Assembly: GCA_018671895.1 (NCBI GenBank)
Contig: JABHGV010000070.1
Span: 121,627-185,626, forward strand
Source of the DNA: Rhodospirillaceae bacterium
Lineage (GTDB): Bacteria > Pseudomonadota > Alphaproteobacteria > Rhodospirillales > JABHCV01
Direction: 5' to 3'
Length of the DNA stretch: 64,000 nucleotides
Each line of letters opens with the position of its first letter. Positions within the stretch are counted from its first letter, which is position 1. The notes beneath the pieces were generated by a model. It was not told where the DNA came from and did no database searches. It saw only the letters and a program-made list of their open reading frames with translations. The position numbers and the translations under genes are program-made. This document shows positions 8,475-18,333 of the stretch, piece after piece.

Positions 8475-9341
8475 CTATTCCTTTCCTTCAACCGCCGCCA
8501 GCACATGCTGGCGCAGTGCATCGGTGACCTTTGGCGCGACACCAAAGAAGGCCTCGAATGCCGGACGCGCCTGATGCAGCAGCATGCCCAGTCCATCGAC
8601 CGTGACGTTGCCGCGCTTGTGCGCGCGCGCTAACAAATTGGTTTCAAGGGGTGCATACACAATGTCGTTAACCACGGCGTTCGTCGGCAGGGCATCCAGC
8701 GAGATCTGCAACGGGGCCTGGCCGGTCATGCCAAGACTGGTCGTATTGACCAGCAGGGCAGCCCCATCGAGCGCCGCATCCCGGCCATCCCAATCGATCG
8801 CCTGTACATTGGATTTCCCGCCCCCCAAATCGGCGGCAACAGTGTCGGACTTGGCCCGCGTCCTGTTCAGCAGGCGAATTTCAGGCGCACCGGCGTCGAT
8901 CAACGCTGAAACCACGGCGCGCGCAGCACCCCCGGCACCCAAAACCGCAACCGGGCCCGTGGCCGCATCGAAATCCGAATGCCCGGCCTTGAGGTTTTCC
9001 AGGAACCCGAATCCATCGGTGTTCGAGCCATGCAATTTCCCGCCCTCATCAACGGTAATGACGTTAACGGCCCCGATATGGCGGGCTTGTTGCGTTAACG
9101 AATCGAGTCCGGCCATGACCGCCTGTTTGTGGGGAACGGTGACGTTGGCGCCGACCAGATGGCCGTCGCGCATGCCCTCTAGAAAGGCCGGTAGATTATC
9201 GGGCTCGATGGCGAACGCCTCGAAGTCTCCGTTAATGCCGTATTCATTCAACCACCATGTATGCAGACTGGGCGACAGAGAGTGGCTAATCGGCCAGCCG
9301 ATGACACCGGCGTGGGGAAAAGCCTGGGATTTATCAACCAT
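8475..9341 (-). CDS. aroE: Shikimate dehydrogenase
   Basis: About 288 residues from ATG 9341 (MVDKSQAFPHAGVIG). It reduces 3-dehydroshikimate to shikimate with NADPH. The shikimate-binding segment GWPISHSLSPSLH, catalytic NVTVPHKQAVM and the nucleotide-binding AVLGAGGAARAVVSALID are all present, as is NTTSLGMTG. The start overlaps the ppsR stop by 8 nt, implying coupling. The longer reading to 9488 runs backwards through ppsR and lacks any homologous sequence. The maf gene often found in this position in relatives is absent. Confidence 0.95.
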   Translation of the reverse strand: MVDKSQAFPHAGVIGWPISHSLSPSLHTWWLNEYGINGDFEAFAIEPDNLPAFLEGMRDGHLVGANVTVPHKQAVMAGLDSLTQQARHIGAVNVITVDEGGKLHGSNTDGFGFLENLKAGHSDFDAATGPVAVLGAGGAARAVVSALIDAGAPEIRLLNRTRAKSDTVAADLGGGKSNVQAIDWDGRDAALDGAALLVNTTSLGMTGQAPLQISLDALPTNAVVNDIVYAPLETNLLARAHKRGNVTVDGLGMLLHQARPAFEAFFGVAPKVTDALRQHVLAAVEGKE

Positions 9342-10158
9342 GTTCTTCGAGGCGTCGGTTATAGAGCTGTAAAATGTTAGCCGCGACTTCCTCGATGGAT
9401 TTTCGGGTGACATCGATGGCCGGCCAGCCATTTGCTTCATACAATTGCTTGGCCTGTTTGACCTCTGTCTTGACGGTTTCCAGATCAACGTAATCGGTTT
9501 CTTCGTCCTGACCGAGAGAACGAAGCCGATTGCGACGAATCTGCACCAGCTGTCTGGGGTCGTTGGTCAGCCCGACAATCAATGGTCGGTCCGCATCGAT
9601 CAGTTCTTGCGGCGGCAAACAGCCCGGAACGATGGGAACGTTGGCGGCTTTAAGCCCGCGATTGGCAAGATAGATACAGGTCGGCGTCTTCGACGTTCTG
9701 GAAACACCGGCAATAATAATGTCGGCCGAGTTCAGATCGTAGGTCGACTGTCCATCGTCGTGGTTCAAAACAAAATGCAGGGCATCGATACGGCTGAAAT
9801 ATTCCGCGTCCATGGCGTGCTGGCGGCCCGGTTCGGCATGAATTTCAGCTTTAAGATAGGACCCCAATGCGTTGATTACCGGATCGAGAATGGGAATGCA
9901 GGGAACCTTCAATTCCCGGCAGCCGTCTTCCAGTCGTGCCCGTAATTTTTTATCGACCAGGGTAAACAAAACAAAGCCCGGACATTCTTTAATGCCCTTC
10001 AGGACCTCGTCGATCTGCTTTTCATTGCGGATCATATTCCAGACATGTTCTGTCGGATCAATATCGTCGAACTGCACCAGTGTTACCCGTGATACCAGAT
10101 TGACCGTTTCCCCGGTCGAATCCGACACCATGTGCAAATGAAAGGCTTTCAGGGTCAT
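9334..10158 (-). CDS. ppsR: Pyruvate, water dikinase regulatory protein (DUF299)
   Basis: A 274-residue DUF299 protein. In E. coli and plants this family is a bifunctional ADP-dependent kinase/Pi-dependent phosphorylase that switches PEP synthase or pyruvate phosphate dikinase off and on. The N-terminal HLHMVSDSTGETVN and the P-loop-like ADIIIAGVSRTSKTPTCIYLANRG near residue 150 are diagnostic. It is the first gene left of the candidate origin. In many alphaproteobacteria this family flanks oriC opposite hemE, so it anchors the origin call. Confidence 0.93.
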   Translation of the reverse strand: MTLKAFHLHMVSDSTGETVNLVSRVTLVQFDDIDPTEHVWNMIRNEKQIDEVLKGIKECPGFVLFTLVDKKLRARLEDGCRELKVPCIPILDPVINALGSYLKAEIHAEPGRQHAMDAEYFSRIDALHFVLNHDDGQSTYDLNSADIIIAGVSRTSKTPTCIYLANRGLKAANVPIVPGCLPPQELIDADRPLIVGLTNDPRQLVQIRRNRLRSLGQDEETDYVDLETVKTEVKQAKQLYEANGWPAIDVTRKSIEEVAANILQLYNRRLEEHG

Positions 10159-10221
10159 ATATCGGACACTCGCTTTTCAGGAATGGCTGTGTTTTCGATG
10201 ATCGACAGTGCATGTATTAAA

Positions 10222-10230
10222 TGTGAATAA
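10222..10230 (-). promoter_or_regulatory. DnaA box, exact consensus TTATTCACA
   Basis: The plus strand reads TGTGAATAA, the reverse complement of TTATTCACA, a perfect match to TTATNCACA. It lies about 65 bp left of the ppsR start in the candidate origin. Several two-mismatch relatives lie further right, for example GAATCCACA at 10503-10511. Confidence 0.65.
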
Positions 10231-10553
10231 CCACACGATTTTCTGATAACCGTCATTTCATTCATCCATACCTGATTTTCGTTCATACCATCATCCAGAG
10301 GGGAATCGCATTATTCAATGATGTCGAATATACCGGATAAAAATGACATCTAAATGAAATTTCCCCCGGATTAAGATATTCAAATAATCTTTTTATCCCG
10401 ATGATGAATTCGGTTCTTCAAAACCAAGTTTTTATAGCAGGGCTTAAAAACACCGGATGTTACATTTCAGTAACAATCATGATCTGCAATTTCATCAACA
10501 ATGAATCCACAGCCTTTACCAAAACGCTTGTTAGCCAAGGGAAACGACCCCAA

Positions 10554-10567
10554 CAACCTGTTGATAA
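10554..10567 (-). promoter_or_regulatory. IHF consensus site overlapping a degenerate DnaA box
   Basis: Minus-strand TATCAACAGGTTG (10554-10566) fits the IHF consensus WATCAANNNNTTR at every position. The overlapping TTATCAACA (10559-10567) differs from a DnaA box by one base. Overlap of IHF and initiator sites close to the unwinding region is familiar from characterised bacterial origins. Function is inferred. Confidence 0.5.
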
Positions 10568-10590
10568 TTAATAATCCCCATTATTATGCG

Positions 10591-10635
10591 TACAACTACC
10601 ACTACTACCTTTTTTATATAAATAATTATATTTAA
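10591..10635. other. Candidate DNA unwinding element with triplet repeats
   Basis: On the minus strand 10591-10609 reads as TAG/TGG/TAG/TTG-type triplets, resembling the DnaA-trio element that feeds DnaA onto single strands. It is followed without a gap by 26 consecutive A/T bases (10610-10635). The order box, triplets, AT-rich tract reading toward hemE is the one expected of a bacterial core unwinding element. Confidence 0.5.
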
Positions 10636-10676
10636 GGGTAGGGAAGAAAGGACATCTCGGATACGTTACCCGGCTC

Positions 10677-11732
10677 ATGAAGACTTCAGAAAAACGATTT
10701 ATTCGGGCCCTCAAGGGCGAAGCCCTGACAGTGCCGCCATTGTGGTTAATGCGTCAGGCCGGTCGCTATCTGCCGGAATATCGCGAGCTTCGAGCAAACA
10801 GTCCTGACTTTCTGGATTTTTGCTATACGCCAGATCAGACTGTCGAGGCAACATTACAGCCGTTGCGCCGATATGATTTCGATGCGGCGATCTTGTTCAG
10901 CGATATTCTGGTTATTCCTGATGCTCTTGGCCAGTCAGTGGCCTTCAAGGAAGGGGAAGGGCCGGTGTTGGAGCCGATCCGTGATGCCTCTGGTGTCAAC
11001 GCCTTGAGCATGGACCGTCTGCATGACCACTTAAGTCCGGTCTATGAAACGGTTTCGCGTCTGGCATCTGATATTCCGGAAACAACATCATTAATCGGAT
11101 TTTCCGGTGCGCCATGGACACTGGCCACTTACATGGTTGAAGGCCATGGCAGCAAGGATTATCAGGCCGCCCGTACCTGGGCCTTCGATGGAACGCATAC
11201 CAACAATGGTTTTTCTGATCTGATGTCCCTGCTGGTCGATGCGATATCTGATTATCTGATTGCCCAGGTCGAACATGGGGCTGAGGCCCTGCAATTATTT
11301 GATACCTGGGCCGGCGTGTTGAGTGCGTCACAGTTCGAACGCTGGGTGATCGAACCGACCACGGAAATTGTGCGACGGCTGAAGGCAGCCCATCCGGATG
11401 TTCCGGTAATCGGATTTCCCCGCGGCGCAGGGATTATGTATCCGGAGTTCGTCAGGCGCACCGGCGTTGATGGCGTTAGCCTGGACAACAGCATTCCGCT
11501 GGACTGGGCCGCCGAGCACATCCAGCCCCTGTGCACGGTGCAGGGGAATCTTGATAATATGGCGCTGCTAGCCGGCGGCGATGCATTGGAGACAGAAACC
11601 AGGCAAATCCTTGATACTCTTGGTGACGGCCCGTTTATTTTCAATCTTGGTCACGGCATCCTGCCGCAGACGCCACCGGAACATGTGGCGCGGCTGGTGG
11701 AAATAATCCGTGGCCGGAACGAGTCCGGGTAG
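10677..11732 (+). CDS. hemE: Uroporphyrinogen decarboxylase
   Basis: A 351-residue protein. It removes four carboxyl groups from uroporphyrinogen III to give coproporphyrinogen III in haem synthesis. The active-site signature [16 protein letters not shown] is at residues 21-36 (Arg26 and Arg30). [25 protein letters not shown] and FPRGAG also fit. It is preceded by AGAAAGGA. It is the first rightward gene after the candidate origin and is followed 6 nt later by hemH, so hemE-hemH-hemJ form a haem operon. Confidence 0.97.
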   Translation: MKTSEKRFIRALKGEALTVPPLWLMRQAGRYLPEYRELRANSPDFLDFCYTPDQTVEATLQPLRRYDFDAAILFSDILVIPDALGQSVAFKEGEGPVLEPIRDASGVNALSMDRLHDHLSPVYETVSRLASDIPETTSLIGFSGAPWTLATYMVEGHGSKDYQAARTWAFDGTHTNNGFSDLMSLLVDAISDYLIAQVEHGAEALQLFDTWAGVLSASQFERWVIEPTTEIVRRLKAAHPDVPVIGFPRGAGIMYPEFVRRTGVDGVSLDNSIPLDWAAEHIQPLCTVQGNLDNMALLAGGDALETETRQILDTLGDGPFIFNLGHGILPQTPPEHVARLVEIIRGRNESG

Positions 11733-11738
11733 TCAAGC

Positions 11739-12791
11739 ATGTCCGGCGACATGAAAACCGCAGTCGTGTTGTTCAATCTGGGCGGGCCGGATGGCTTGCA
11801 AGCGGTTCGACCGTTCCTGTTTAATCTGTTCAATGATCCAGCGATTATCAACTTGCCAACCATCGCCCGCTGGCCGCTGGCGCAATTGATGTCGCGACGT
11901 CGGGCACCGGTGGCCCGCGACATTTATAATAAAATCGGCGGCTCCTCGCCTTTGTTGCAGATGACTGAAATTCAGGCCTCAGCGCTGGATGTTTCGTTGA
12001 ATAGCGGCGAGGGTGTCTTCAAAAGCTTCGTCTGTATGCGCTATTGGCATCCGATGAGCGCAGACGTCGCCGCCCGGGTCAGGGACTTTGCGCCCGACCG
12101 CATTGTCCTGCTGCCGTTGTATCCACAGTTTTCGACCACCACCACGGCGTCTTCCCTGGGTGACTGGCATCGCTCAGCGGCCGCTGCGGGCCTTGATGTG
12201 CCAACAGCGACGGTTTGTTGCTATCCGGGCGATGACGATCTGGCCCGGGCCGTGGCCGATTTGATCCGTGCCGAGCCTTTGTATGGCCAAGATACTGTGC
12301 GGGTGCTTTTTTCGGCCCACGGACTGCCGCAAAAGATCGTCGATGCCGGAGACCCCTATCCCGCCCATGTGGCGAAAACCGTTGAAACAACGCTGGCGCA
12401 TCTGGACAAGCCGGACCTGGACTGGGCGATATGCTATCAAAGCCGGGTCGGGCCGCTGCAATGGATTGGGCCCTCGCTGAATGACGAGCTAAAGCGCGCC
12501 GCCGCCGACCAAATGCCGGTTGTTGTCGTTCCCATTGCCTTTGTGTCTGAGCATTCCGAAACCCTGGTCGAGCTTGATATGGAATACCGTGAAATGGCCG
12601 CCCAGCTTGGGGTCCCCGAATACGCGCGTGTCCCGACGGTCTGCGATAATCCGCATTTCATCGGCGGGCTGACAAAGCTTGTCGAACGCGCCATCGCTAT
12701 GGAGTCTGGCCCCGCCTCCGGCAATGGGATATTGTCCGGTTCTGGCGAGCGCGACTGCCCGACCGATTGTCAAAGTTGTCCTAACAGCTAG
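11739..12791 (+). CDS. hemH: Ferrochelatase
   Basis: A 350-residue protein that inserts Fe2+ into protoporphyrin IX. The catalytic histidine lies in FSAHGLPQK (His194), and CYQSRVGPLQW is the second signature. The C-terminal end carries Cys340, Cys344 and Cys347 (CPTDCQSC), and Cys160/161 lie mid-protein. Such a pattern fits the [2Fe-2S]-containing ferrochelatases known from some bacteria and animals, but cluster binding is inferred. It sits between hemE and hemJ, 6 and 14 nt away. Confidence 0.96.
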   Translation: MSGDMKTAVVLFNLGGPDGLQAVRPFLFNLFNDPAIINLPTIARWPLAQLMSRRRAPVARDIYNKIGGSSPLLQMTEIQASALDVSLNSGEGVFKSFVCMRYWHPMSADVAARVRDFAPDRIVLLPLYPQFSTTTTASSLGDWHRSAAAAGLDVPTATVCCYPGDDDLARAVADLIRAEPLYGQDTVRVLFSAHGLPQKIVDAGDPYPAHVAKTVETTLAHLDKPDLDWAICYQSRVGPLQWIGPSLNDELKRAAADQMPVVVVPIAFVSEHSETLVELDMEYREMAAQLGVPEYARVPTVCDNPHFIGGLTKLVERAIAMESGPASGNGILSGSGERDCPTDCQSCPNS

Positions 12792-12805
12792 AGCAAAGGA
12801 CTCAC

Positions 12806-13252
12806 ATGCTGGAACTTTCCACCCTGGCCTATTTGTGGATCAAGGCCCTGCATATCATCAGCGTGATCGCATGGATGGCGGGCCTGTTGTATCTGCCGCG
12901 CTTGTTCGTCTATCACACGGATGCAGAAGTTGGCTCGGAACTGTCGGAAACCTTCAAGGTGATGGAACGCCGCCTGCTACGCGCAATTATGAATCCGGCG
13001 ATGCTGTCGTCGCTTTTGTTTGGCGGTCTATTGCTGATCAGCGATATCACCGACTGGAGCAACGGCTGGCTGCATGCCAAGCTGGTGATGGTCGCGGGTC
13101 TGATTTACCTGCATATGAAAATGGCCGGATGGCGTCGTGCTTTCGATGAAGACCGCAACACCCACAGCCAAAAATATTTTCGTTATGCCAACGAAGCACC
13201 GACCCTGTTGATGGTTGGCGTCGTTTTGATGGTTGTACTGCGCCCGTTCTAG
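12806..13252 (+). CDS. hemJ: Protoporphyrinogen IX oxidase HemJ
   Basis: A 148-residue membrane protein with four hydrophobic helices. HemJ oxidises protoporphyrinogen IX to protoporphyrin IX and is the form used by most alphaproteobacteria. The first helix carries the conserved histidine in IKALHIISVIAWMAGLLYLPRL. The conserved Lys/His segment W-LHAKLVMVAGLIYLHM follows near residue 90. Its place directly after hemH closes the late haem pathway (hemE, hemH, hemJ). Confidence 0.93.
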   Translation: MLELSTLAYLWIKALHIISVIAWMAGLLYLPRLFVYHTDAEVGSELSETFKVMERRLLRAIMNPAMLSSLLFGGLLLISDITDWSNGWLHAKLVMVAGLIYLHMKMAGWRRAFDEDRNTHSQKYFRYANEAPTLLMVGVVLMVVLRPF

Positions 13253-13442
13253 GTACGCTTGGTCAAACAAGTGTTTGACAGAATTGGCGAAGGCGCTACC
13301 ATAGACGTCATAATTTCTTCAAATTATTACCAATCATCGTCCGGGTGTCCGCCCGGCGCAATTTCCAGTTTATCCATCTAATTATTCAATCACCCCCCGC
13401 AACGGCATTTCAAAATCCGTTCACCAGTACAAAGTAGCAATC
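13253..13442 (+). promoter_or_regulatory. rho promoter and leader
   Basis: A 190-nt gap. TTGACA (13275-13280) and TACCAT (13297-13302), 16 bp apart, form a sigma-70-type promoter candidate. A perfect dyad TCAAAC-AAGT-GTTTGA (13263-13278) overlaps the -35 element and could be an operator. The resulting leader of about 130 nt holds a CCGGG/CCCGG hairpin (13341-13356). Long rho leaders often serve autoregulation; here that is inferred. Confidence 0.5.
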
Positions 13443-14699
13443 ATGAATTTGAAAGAACTCAAAGCCAAATCCCCAGCTGATCTTCTGGCCTATGCCGAAG
13501 AGCTGGAAATCGAGAACGCATCGACCCTTCGTAAGCAGGACATGCTGTTCGCCATCCTGAAACGGCTTGCCGAAAACGACATCGCCATCTTTGGCGACGG
13601 CGTTCTCGAAGTGCTGCAGGACGGTTTCGGATTTCTCCGCAGCCCGGAAGCCAACTATCTTCCCGGTCCCGATGATATTTATGTTTCGCCCAGTCAGGTC
13701 AGGCGTTTCTCGCTGCGTACCGGCGACACGGTCGAAGGCCAGATACGCTCGCCCAAGGAAGGTGAGCGCTATTTCGCGTTGCTTAAGGTCAACGAGATCA
13801 ACTTCGAAGAACCGGACAAGGTCCGCCATCGCATTAACTTTGATAACCTGACGCCGCTGTACCCCGATGAGCGTCTGAAAATGGAAATTGAGGATGAAAC
13901 GGTCAAGGACCGCACGTCGCGCGTCATCGACTTGATTTCACCCATCGGCAAGGGCCAGCGCGCGTTGATCGTCGCCCCACCCCGCACCGGTAAAACGGTG
14001 ATGCTGCAAAACATCGCCCAGGCAATTACCGCCAATCATCCGGAATGCTACCTGATCGTGCTGCTGATTGATGAGCGCCCGGAAGAAGTCACCGACATGT
14101 CGCGCTCGGTCAAGGGCGAGGTTGTATCGTCGACATTTGATGAACCGGCGACGCGTCACGTACAGGTCGCCGAAATGGTCATTTCCAAGGCCAAGCGCCT
14201 GGTTGAACACAAGCGCGACGTTGTCATTTTGCTTGATTCCATTACACGACTGGCACGCGCCTATAACACCTGCGTGCCGTCATCGGGCAAGGTGCTGACC
14301 GGTGGTGTTGACGCCAACGCCCTGCAACGCCCGAAGCGGTTCTTTGGTGCGGCGCGGAACATCGAGGAAGGTGGATCGCTGACCATTATTTCGACCGCCC
14401 TGATCGATACCGGTTCGCGCATGGACGAGGTCATCTTCGAAGAATTCAAGGGTACCGGTAACTCCGAAGTCATCCTTGATCGCAAGCTGTCGGACAAGCG
14501 TGTCTGGCCGTCCATCGATATCACCAAGTCCGGTACCCGCAAGGAAGAACTGATCGTCGATCAGGGAACCCTGTCAAAAATGTGGGTGCTGCGCCGGATC
14601 CTGATGCCCATGGGTGTCGTCGATGCAATGGAGTTCCTGATCGGTAAGCTGAAGGACGCCAAGACCAACGACGACTTCTTCGATTCCATGAACAGCTAA
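13443..14699 (+). CDS. rho: Transcription termination factor Rho
   Basis: A 418-residue hexameric RNA helicase that ends transcription. An N-terminal helical region is followed by the RNA-binding cold-shock-like fold (GFGFLRS at 61-67), the P-loop APPRTGKT at 179-186, Walker [17 protein letters not shown] near 260 and the Q/R-loop region [20 protein letters not shown]. Length is typical of alphaproteobacteria. The stop overlaps the stop of the convergent oxidoreductase by 4 nt. Confidence 0.98.
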   Translation: MNLKELKAKSPADLLAYAEELEIENASTLRKQDMLFAILKRLAENDIAIFGDGVLEVLQDGFGFLRSPEANYLPGPDDIYVSPSQVRRFSLRTGDTVEGQIRSPKEGERYFALLKVNEINFEEPDKVRHRINFDNLTPLYPDERLKMEIEDETVKDRTSRVIDLISPIGKGQRALIVAPPRTGKTVMLQNIAQAITANHPECYLIVLLIDERPEEVTDMSRSVKGEVVSSTFDEPATRHVQVAEMVISKAKRLVEHKRDVVILLDSITRLARAYNTCVPSSGKVLTGGVDANALQRPKRFFGAARNIEEGGSLTIISTALIDTGSRMDEVIFEEFKGTGNSEVILDRKLSDKRVWPSIDITKSGTRKEELIVDQGTLSKMWVLRRILMPMGVVDAMEFLIGKLKDAKTNDDFFDSMNS

Positions 14700-15673
14700 A
14701 CCGCAAAGACCGTCGAACCCGTCGTCTTGCGTGCTTCCAGGTCGGTGTGGGCCCGGGCCGCATCTTTCAACTCGTACGTCTGATTGACGTTGATGTTGAC
14801 GTGCCCGCTGACAATCACATCGATCAGATCGGTGGCCGAGGCGACCAGGTCTTCGCGGCTGGCCGTATAAGCCATCAATGACGGACGGGTCAGGAATAGC
14901 GAGCCCTTGGCCGCCAGCATGCCGGGATCAATAGGGTCGACCTTGCCGGTCGCATTGCCGTAGGTCACCATCATGCCCAAGGGTTGCAGGCAATCGATGG
15001 ATCCTGAGAAGGTGTCCTTGCCGATGGAATCATAAACCACGGCGACACCCTTGCCGTCGGTAATTTCCTGAACCCGTTCGGTGAAGTTTTCCCGGGTATA
15101 GATGATGGTATGGTCGCAGCCATTGGCCTTCGCCAGTTCGGCCTTTTCGTCAGACCCGACGGTGCCGATGATGGTTGCGCCCAGATGCTTCGCCCACTGA
15201 CATGCAATCAGGCCGACGCCTCCGGCTGCTGCGTGCAACAGGATGGTATCGCCCGGCTGCACGGCATAGGTCCGGTTCAACAGATACTGCACGGTCATGC
15301 CCTGCAGCATCATGGCCGCTGCGGTTTCGTCCGTTATGGTGTCGGGCATTTCGATCAGCCGATGCGCCGGTATCACGCGCTCCTCGGCATAGGCTCCCGG
15401 CGGCACACCGGCATAGGCAACACGCATGCCGGGGCTGACTTCGGTTACACCCTCGCCGACCGCTTCGACGACACCGGCGGCCTCCAGGCCGATGATGGCG
15501 GGCATTTCGGGTAAGGGGTACAAACCGGTGCGCTGATAGACATCGATAAAATTAAGCCCGACGGCGGTATGGCGCACATGGGCCTCGCCGGGGCCGGGCG
15601 CTGGAACGTCGATGTCTTCCCAGACCATCACTTCGGGCCCACCGGTCTCATGGATGCGAATGGCTTTGCTCAT
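14696..15673 (-). CDS. NADPH:quinone oxidoreductase (zinc-free MDR family)
   Basis: A 325-residue medium-chain dehydrogenase/reductase. It has an N-terminal catalytic domain, then a Rossmann fold with [22 protein letters not shown] near residue 145. Zinc-ligand cysteines are absent, as in quinone reductases of the QOR type, which reduce quinones by one electron with NADPH. The true substrate is unknown. It is a non-core gene inserted, with ogt and the DUF255 gene, on the opposite strand between rho and mnmE. Confidence 0.88.
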   Translation of the reverse strand: MSKAIRIHETGGPEVMVWEDIDVPAPGPGEAHVRHTAVGLNFIDVYQRTGLYPLPEMPAIIGLEAAGVVEAVGEGVTEVSPGMRVAYAGVPPGAYAEERVIPAHRLIEMPDTITDETAAAMMLQGMTVQYLLNRTYAVQPGDTILLHAAAGGVGLIACQWAKHLGATIIGTVGSDEKAELAKANGCDHTIIYTRENFTERVQEITDGKGVAVVYDSIGKDTFSGSIDCLQPLGMMVTYGNATGKVDPIDPGMLAAKGSLFLTRPSLMAYTASREDLVASATDLIDVIVSGHVNINVNQTYELKDAARAHTDLEARKTTGSTVFAV

Positions 15674-15696
15674 TATTTTAAATCCTGATTTTTTGA

Positions 15697-16155
15697 TTAT
15701 GCGGCGAGGGAATGGCTCTGCTCGAGATCAAGCAGCAGTCGTTTGGTGACGATGCCGCCTGCCCCGGAATACCCGCCAAGACTTCCGGCTGCACCGACGA
15801 TACGGTGGCAGGGAATAATTAGTGGAACGGGATTGCGCCCGCACGCCGTGCCGACGGCGCGTGCCCCGGATTTCAGATCCGCCGCCAGATCGGAATAGGT
15901 GCGTGTATGCCCGATAGGAATTTCCTCCATGAGTTGCCAGACAGATTTTTGGAAGGCCGTGCCGTGGGGTTTAAGCGGAAGATCGAAAGTATTGAGCCTA
16001 CCATCGAAATAGGCGTCCAGCTGTCGGGCGGCTTCGCCCAGCAGGTCGGATGTTTCTGCATTGTCAACACGGCCCCATTCAAGGGCGACGATGGCGTCGT
16101 CTTCGGCAAAAACCGTTAAGGCACCGACGGGGCTGTTGATGGATGTGTATGCCAT
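15697..16155 (-). CDS. ogt: Methylated-DNA-protein-cysteine methyltransferase
   Basis: A 152-residue single-domain protein. It transfers the methyl group of O6-methylguanine onto its own cysteine, a suicide repair reaction. The active site is IPCHRIVG with Cys116, preceded by the AVGTACGRNP helix-turn-helix recognition region. The Ada regulatory domain is missing, so it is Ogt-like. It lies 13 nt downstream of the DUF255 gene and 23 nt upstream of the oxidoreductase, on the same strand. Confidence 0.93.
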   Translation of the reverse strand: MAYTSINSPVGALTVFAEDDAIVALEWGRVDNAETSDLLGEAARQLDAYFDGRLNTFDLPLKPHGTAFQKSVWQLMEEIPIGHTRTYSDLAADLKSGARAVGTACGRNPVPLIIPCHRIVGAAGSLGGYSGAGGIVTKRLLLDLEQSHSLAA

Positions 16156-16168
16156 GATGGCAACAAGT

Positions 16169-18211
16169 CTACTCCCTGTGGAGCGCTTTTCTCAAGGACT
16201 GATCGTCGATAATGGGCAGGCCACAGGTTCCAGCCGCACACCCGAATGCGGTCGGCACATCGACACCCGTTTTGCCAACTGCTGGGTGGCCGGCTGGCAA
16301 TTCTTCGCCCGGCGCAATTCGCAACAGCACCGCCCAGGGGGGTGCCGCAGATATGGCGGCGTCAAGAAGAGCAGCGGTGGCATCATCGTCAGGCCTGCCG
16401 ACAATGACGATCTGGGCGGCGTTTTCCAGAACTTCATAGGCCGCCATCAGGCCCGGCAGATTGGTCAGGTTGCGGGCCGAAGAGCTGGAAAACACCCGTA
16501 TCAGTTTTTCTGCCCGTTCCCGATGCGCCTCGTCGCCGGTCAGCAAATACATTCTGGCCAGCGCCTCGGTCATGACTCCATTGGCCGACGGCACGGCATT
16601 GTCGGCGATGGTCTTCGAGCGGGTAATCAGCCCCGGCGCATCGTCGGCGGTCAGATAATATCCGGCCCCGGCTTCGTCCCAGTACCGCGCATTGACGACG
16701 GCCAGCCACGACGTCGCCTGTTCCAGGTAAAGCACTTCGCCGGTCGCTTCGGTCAACATGATGGCGGCGCGGATCATATGGGCGTAGTCATCCAGGACGG
16801 CGGCGTGGCGCAGGCTACCATCCCGCCATGAATGGCGCAGGCGACCGTCTTCAATCATGTTGGCGCAGATAAAGTGAAAGACATCGCGTGCCGCCTTGAT
16901 CCAGTCGTCGCGACCGAAGACTTGTCCGGCGTGGGCCAGGGCGGCGACCATCATGGCGTTCCAGTCGCAAAGCGCCTTGTCGTCGCGGCCCGGGCGAATG
17001 CGGCCCTCGCGGATGCTCAACAGTTTTATTCGGCAGGCGGCCATTAAATTCTCGTCGAAGGTGGCATCCGGATTGGCGTTGCGGTTGAGGATGTTTACGC
17101 CTTCCCCACCTTCATGCCAGTTGCCGTTTGGCCTGACGTCGTATGCTGCCTTGAACGCGATTGCGTCATTGCCAAGTGCGGTATCGATTTCAGCTTCACC
17201 CCAGACATAGAACTTGCCCTCGACGCCTTCGGAATCCGCGTCCAGCGCACTGGCGAAGGCGAATCCGCCATCATCATCGCCGCTTTTGCCGACAACCATT
17301 TCCCTGAGAGCCCAGTCGATGGTTTCGCTGACGCGCTCGCCATACAGCGGGCTGTTTGTGTGTCGCCAGACCTCTGTGAGCAGGTCGATCAGCTGGGCGT
17401 TGTCATAGAGCATTTTCTCGAAATGCGGGGCCAGCCAGATGTCATCAGTCGAATAGCGCGCGAAACCGCCGCCGACATGATCATAGATGCCGCCCTGACA
17501 CATTTTATCCAGCGTCAGGGTGATGACCTCGAGAAAATCCTGTTTGCCGGTGCGCAGATAGGCCCGCCACAAAGACTTGAAATAACTGACCTGGGGGAAC
17601 TTCGGTGCGCCTGAAAGCCCGCCCTCGACGGTGTCTATCAGATGCAACGACAGCGACGATGCCTCGTTCAGCAGGCTGAAACTGAGACCCCCGCCACCAG
17701 CCGGTTTCGATAACTGGTTCAGGGCGTCGAGCATCGACTTGACGCTATCGCGAACCTTGTCGTGGTCTTCGATATAGGTCTGCGATACGTGCTTCAGCAG
17801 TTCAGGAAATGCGGGCCGCCCGTATCGTGGCGTCGCCGGAAAATAGGTGCCACCCCAGAATGGCTCGCCCTCTGGCGTCAGAAACATGGTCAGCGGCCAG
17901 CCGCCCTGCTCGCCCATCAGCGCCAGCGCTGACTGATAGATGACGTCCAGGTCCGGGCGCTCTTCACGGTCGACCTTGATGTTGACGAAGTGCTCGTTCA
18001 TCACCCCGGCGATGGCCTCGTCTTCGAAACTTTCATGGGCCATGACATGACACCAGTGACAGGCAGAATATCCAATCGACAACAGGATCGGTTTGTTTTC
18101 GGTTCGCGCGTGCTCAAGCGCTTCTTCGCCCCATGCCCACCAATGGACCGGGTTGTCCTGATGCTGCAACAGATAGGGGCTGGTTTCCCGAACGAGTTGA
18201 TTGGTGTTCAT
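16169..18211 (-). CDS. DUF255/YyaL-type thioredoxin-domain protein
   Basis: A 680-residue protein. The N-terminal thioredoxin-like domain (about 1-165) carries [20 protein letters not shown], a CxxC active-site signature of the DUF255 family. The rest is an (alpha/alpha)6 barrel like N-acylglucosamine 2-epimerases ([28 protein letters not shown]). Homologues include YyaL and human SPATA20; biochemical function is not established. The final [10 protein letters not shown] also contains a conserved Cys. It is followed directly by ogt. Confidence 0.9.
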   Translation of the reverse strand: MNTNQLVRETSPYLLQHQDNPVHWWAWGEEALEHARTENKPILLSIGYSACHWCHVMAHESFEDEAIAGVMNEHFVNIKVDREERPDLDVIYQSALALMGEQGGWPLTMFLTPEGEPFWGGTYFPATPRYGRPAFPELLKHVSQTYIEDHDKVRDSVKSMLDALNQLSKPAGGGGLSFSLLNEASSLSLHLIDTVEGGLSGAPKFPQVSYFKSLWRAYLRTGKQDFLEVITLTLDKMCQGGIYDHVGGGFARYSTDDIWLAPHFEKMLYDNAQLIDLLTEVWRHTNSPLYGERVSETIDWALREMVVGKSGDDDGGFAFASALDADSEGVEGKFYVWGEAEIDTALGNDAIAFKAAYDVRPNGNWHEGGEGVNILNRNANPDATFDENLMAACRIKLLSIREGRIRPGRDDKALCDWNAMMVAALAHAGQVFGRDDWIKAARDVFHFICANMIEDGRLRHSWRDGSLRHAAVLDDYAHMIRAAIMLTEATGEVLYLEQATSWLAVVNARYWDEAGAGYYLTADDAPGLITRSKTIADNAVPSANGVMTEALARMYLLTGDEAHRERAEKLIRVFSSSSARNLTNLPGLMAAYEVLENAAQIVIVGRPDDDATAALLDAAISAAPPWAVLLRIAPGEELPAGHPAVGKTGVDVPTAFGCAAGTCGLPIIDDQSLRKALHRE

Positions 18212-18333
18212 GGTGGAGAGCGGACCTTCCGGGATTGAGTGTTGGCGTCTGTGTGAACTAGGGACTATTTTGTGGGGAACCGCCAGCGATACAACCCTTA
18301 TATTTTTACCAGATTATTTTTCGGACGCCCAGC

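Larger units (their letters stand above)
10159..10676. other. oriC: Candidate chromosomal replication origin (oriC), 518 bp
   Basis: A gap without plausible genes between divergent ppsR and hemE, clearly richer in A+T than anything around it. The Caulobacter and Rickettsia origins lie beside hemE with a DUF299 gene on the other side. The gap contains an exact DnaA box, a one-mismatch box overlapping a full IHF consensus, a TGTTAC/GTAACA dyad (10458-10475), a 7-bp-arm hairpin (10569-10586) and a 26-bp pure A/T run preceded by TAG-like triplets on the minus strand. No clear CtrA full sites (TTAA-N7-TTAA) were found. The hemE promoter must also lie here. Motifs were read by eye; replication initiation is inferred. 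Confidence 0.82.

Noticed and set aside
10159..10676. CtrA binding sites in the origin
   Set aside because: No TTAA-N7-TTAA was found on reading; only partial matches such as TTAAGATATTCAAAT.
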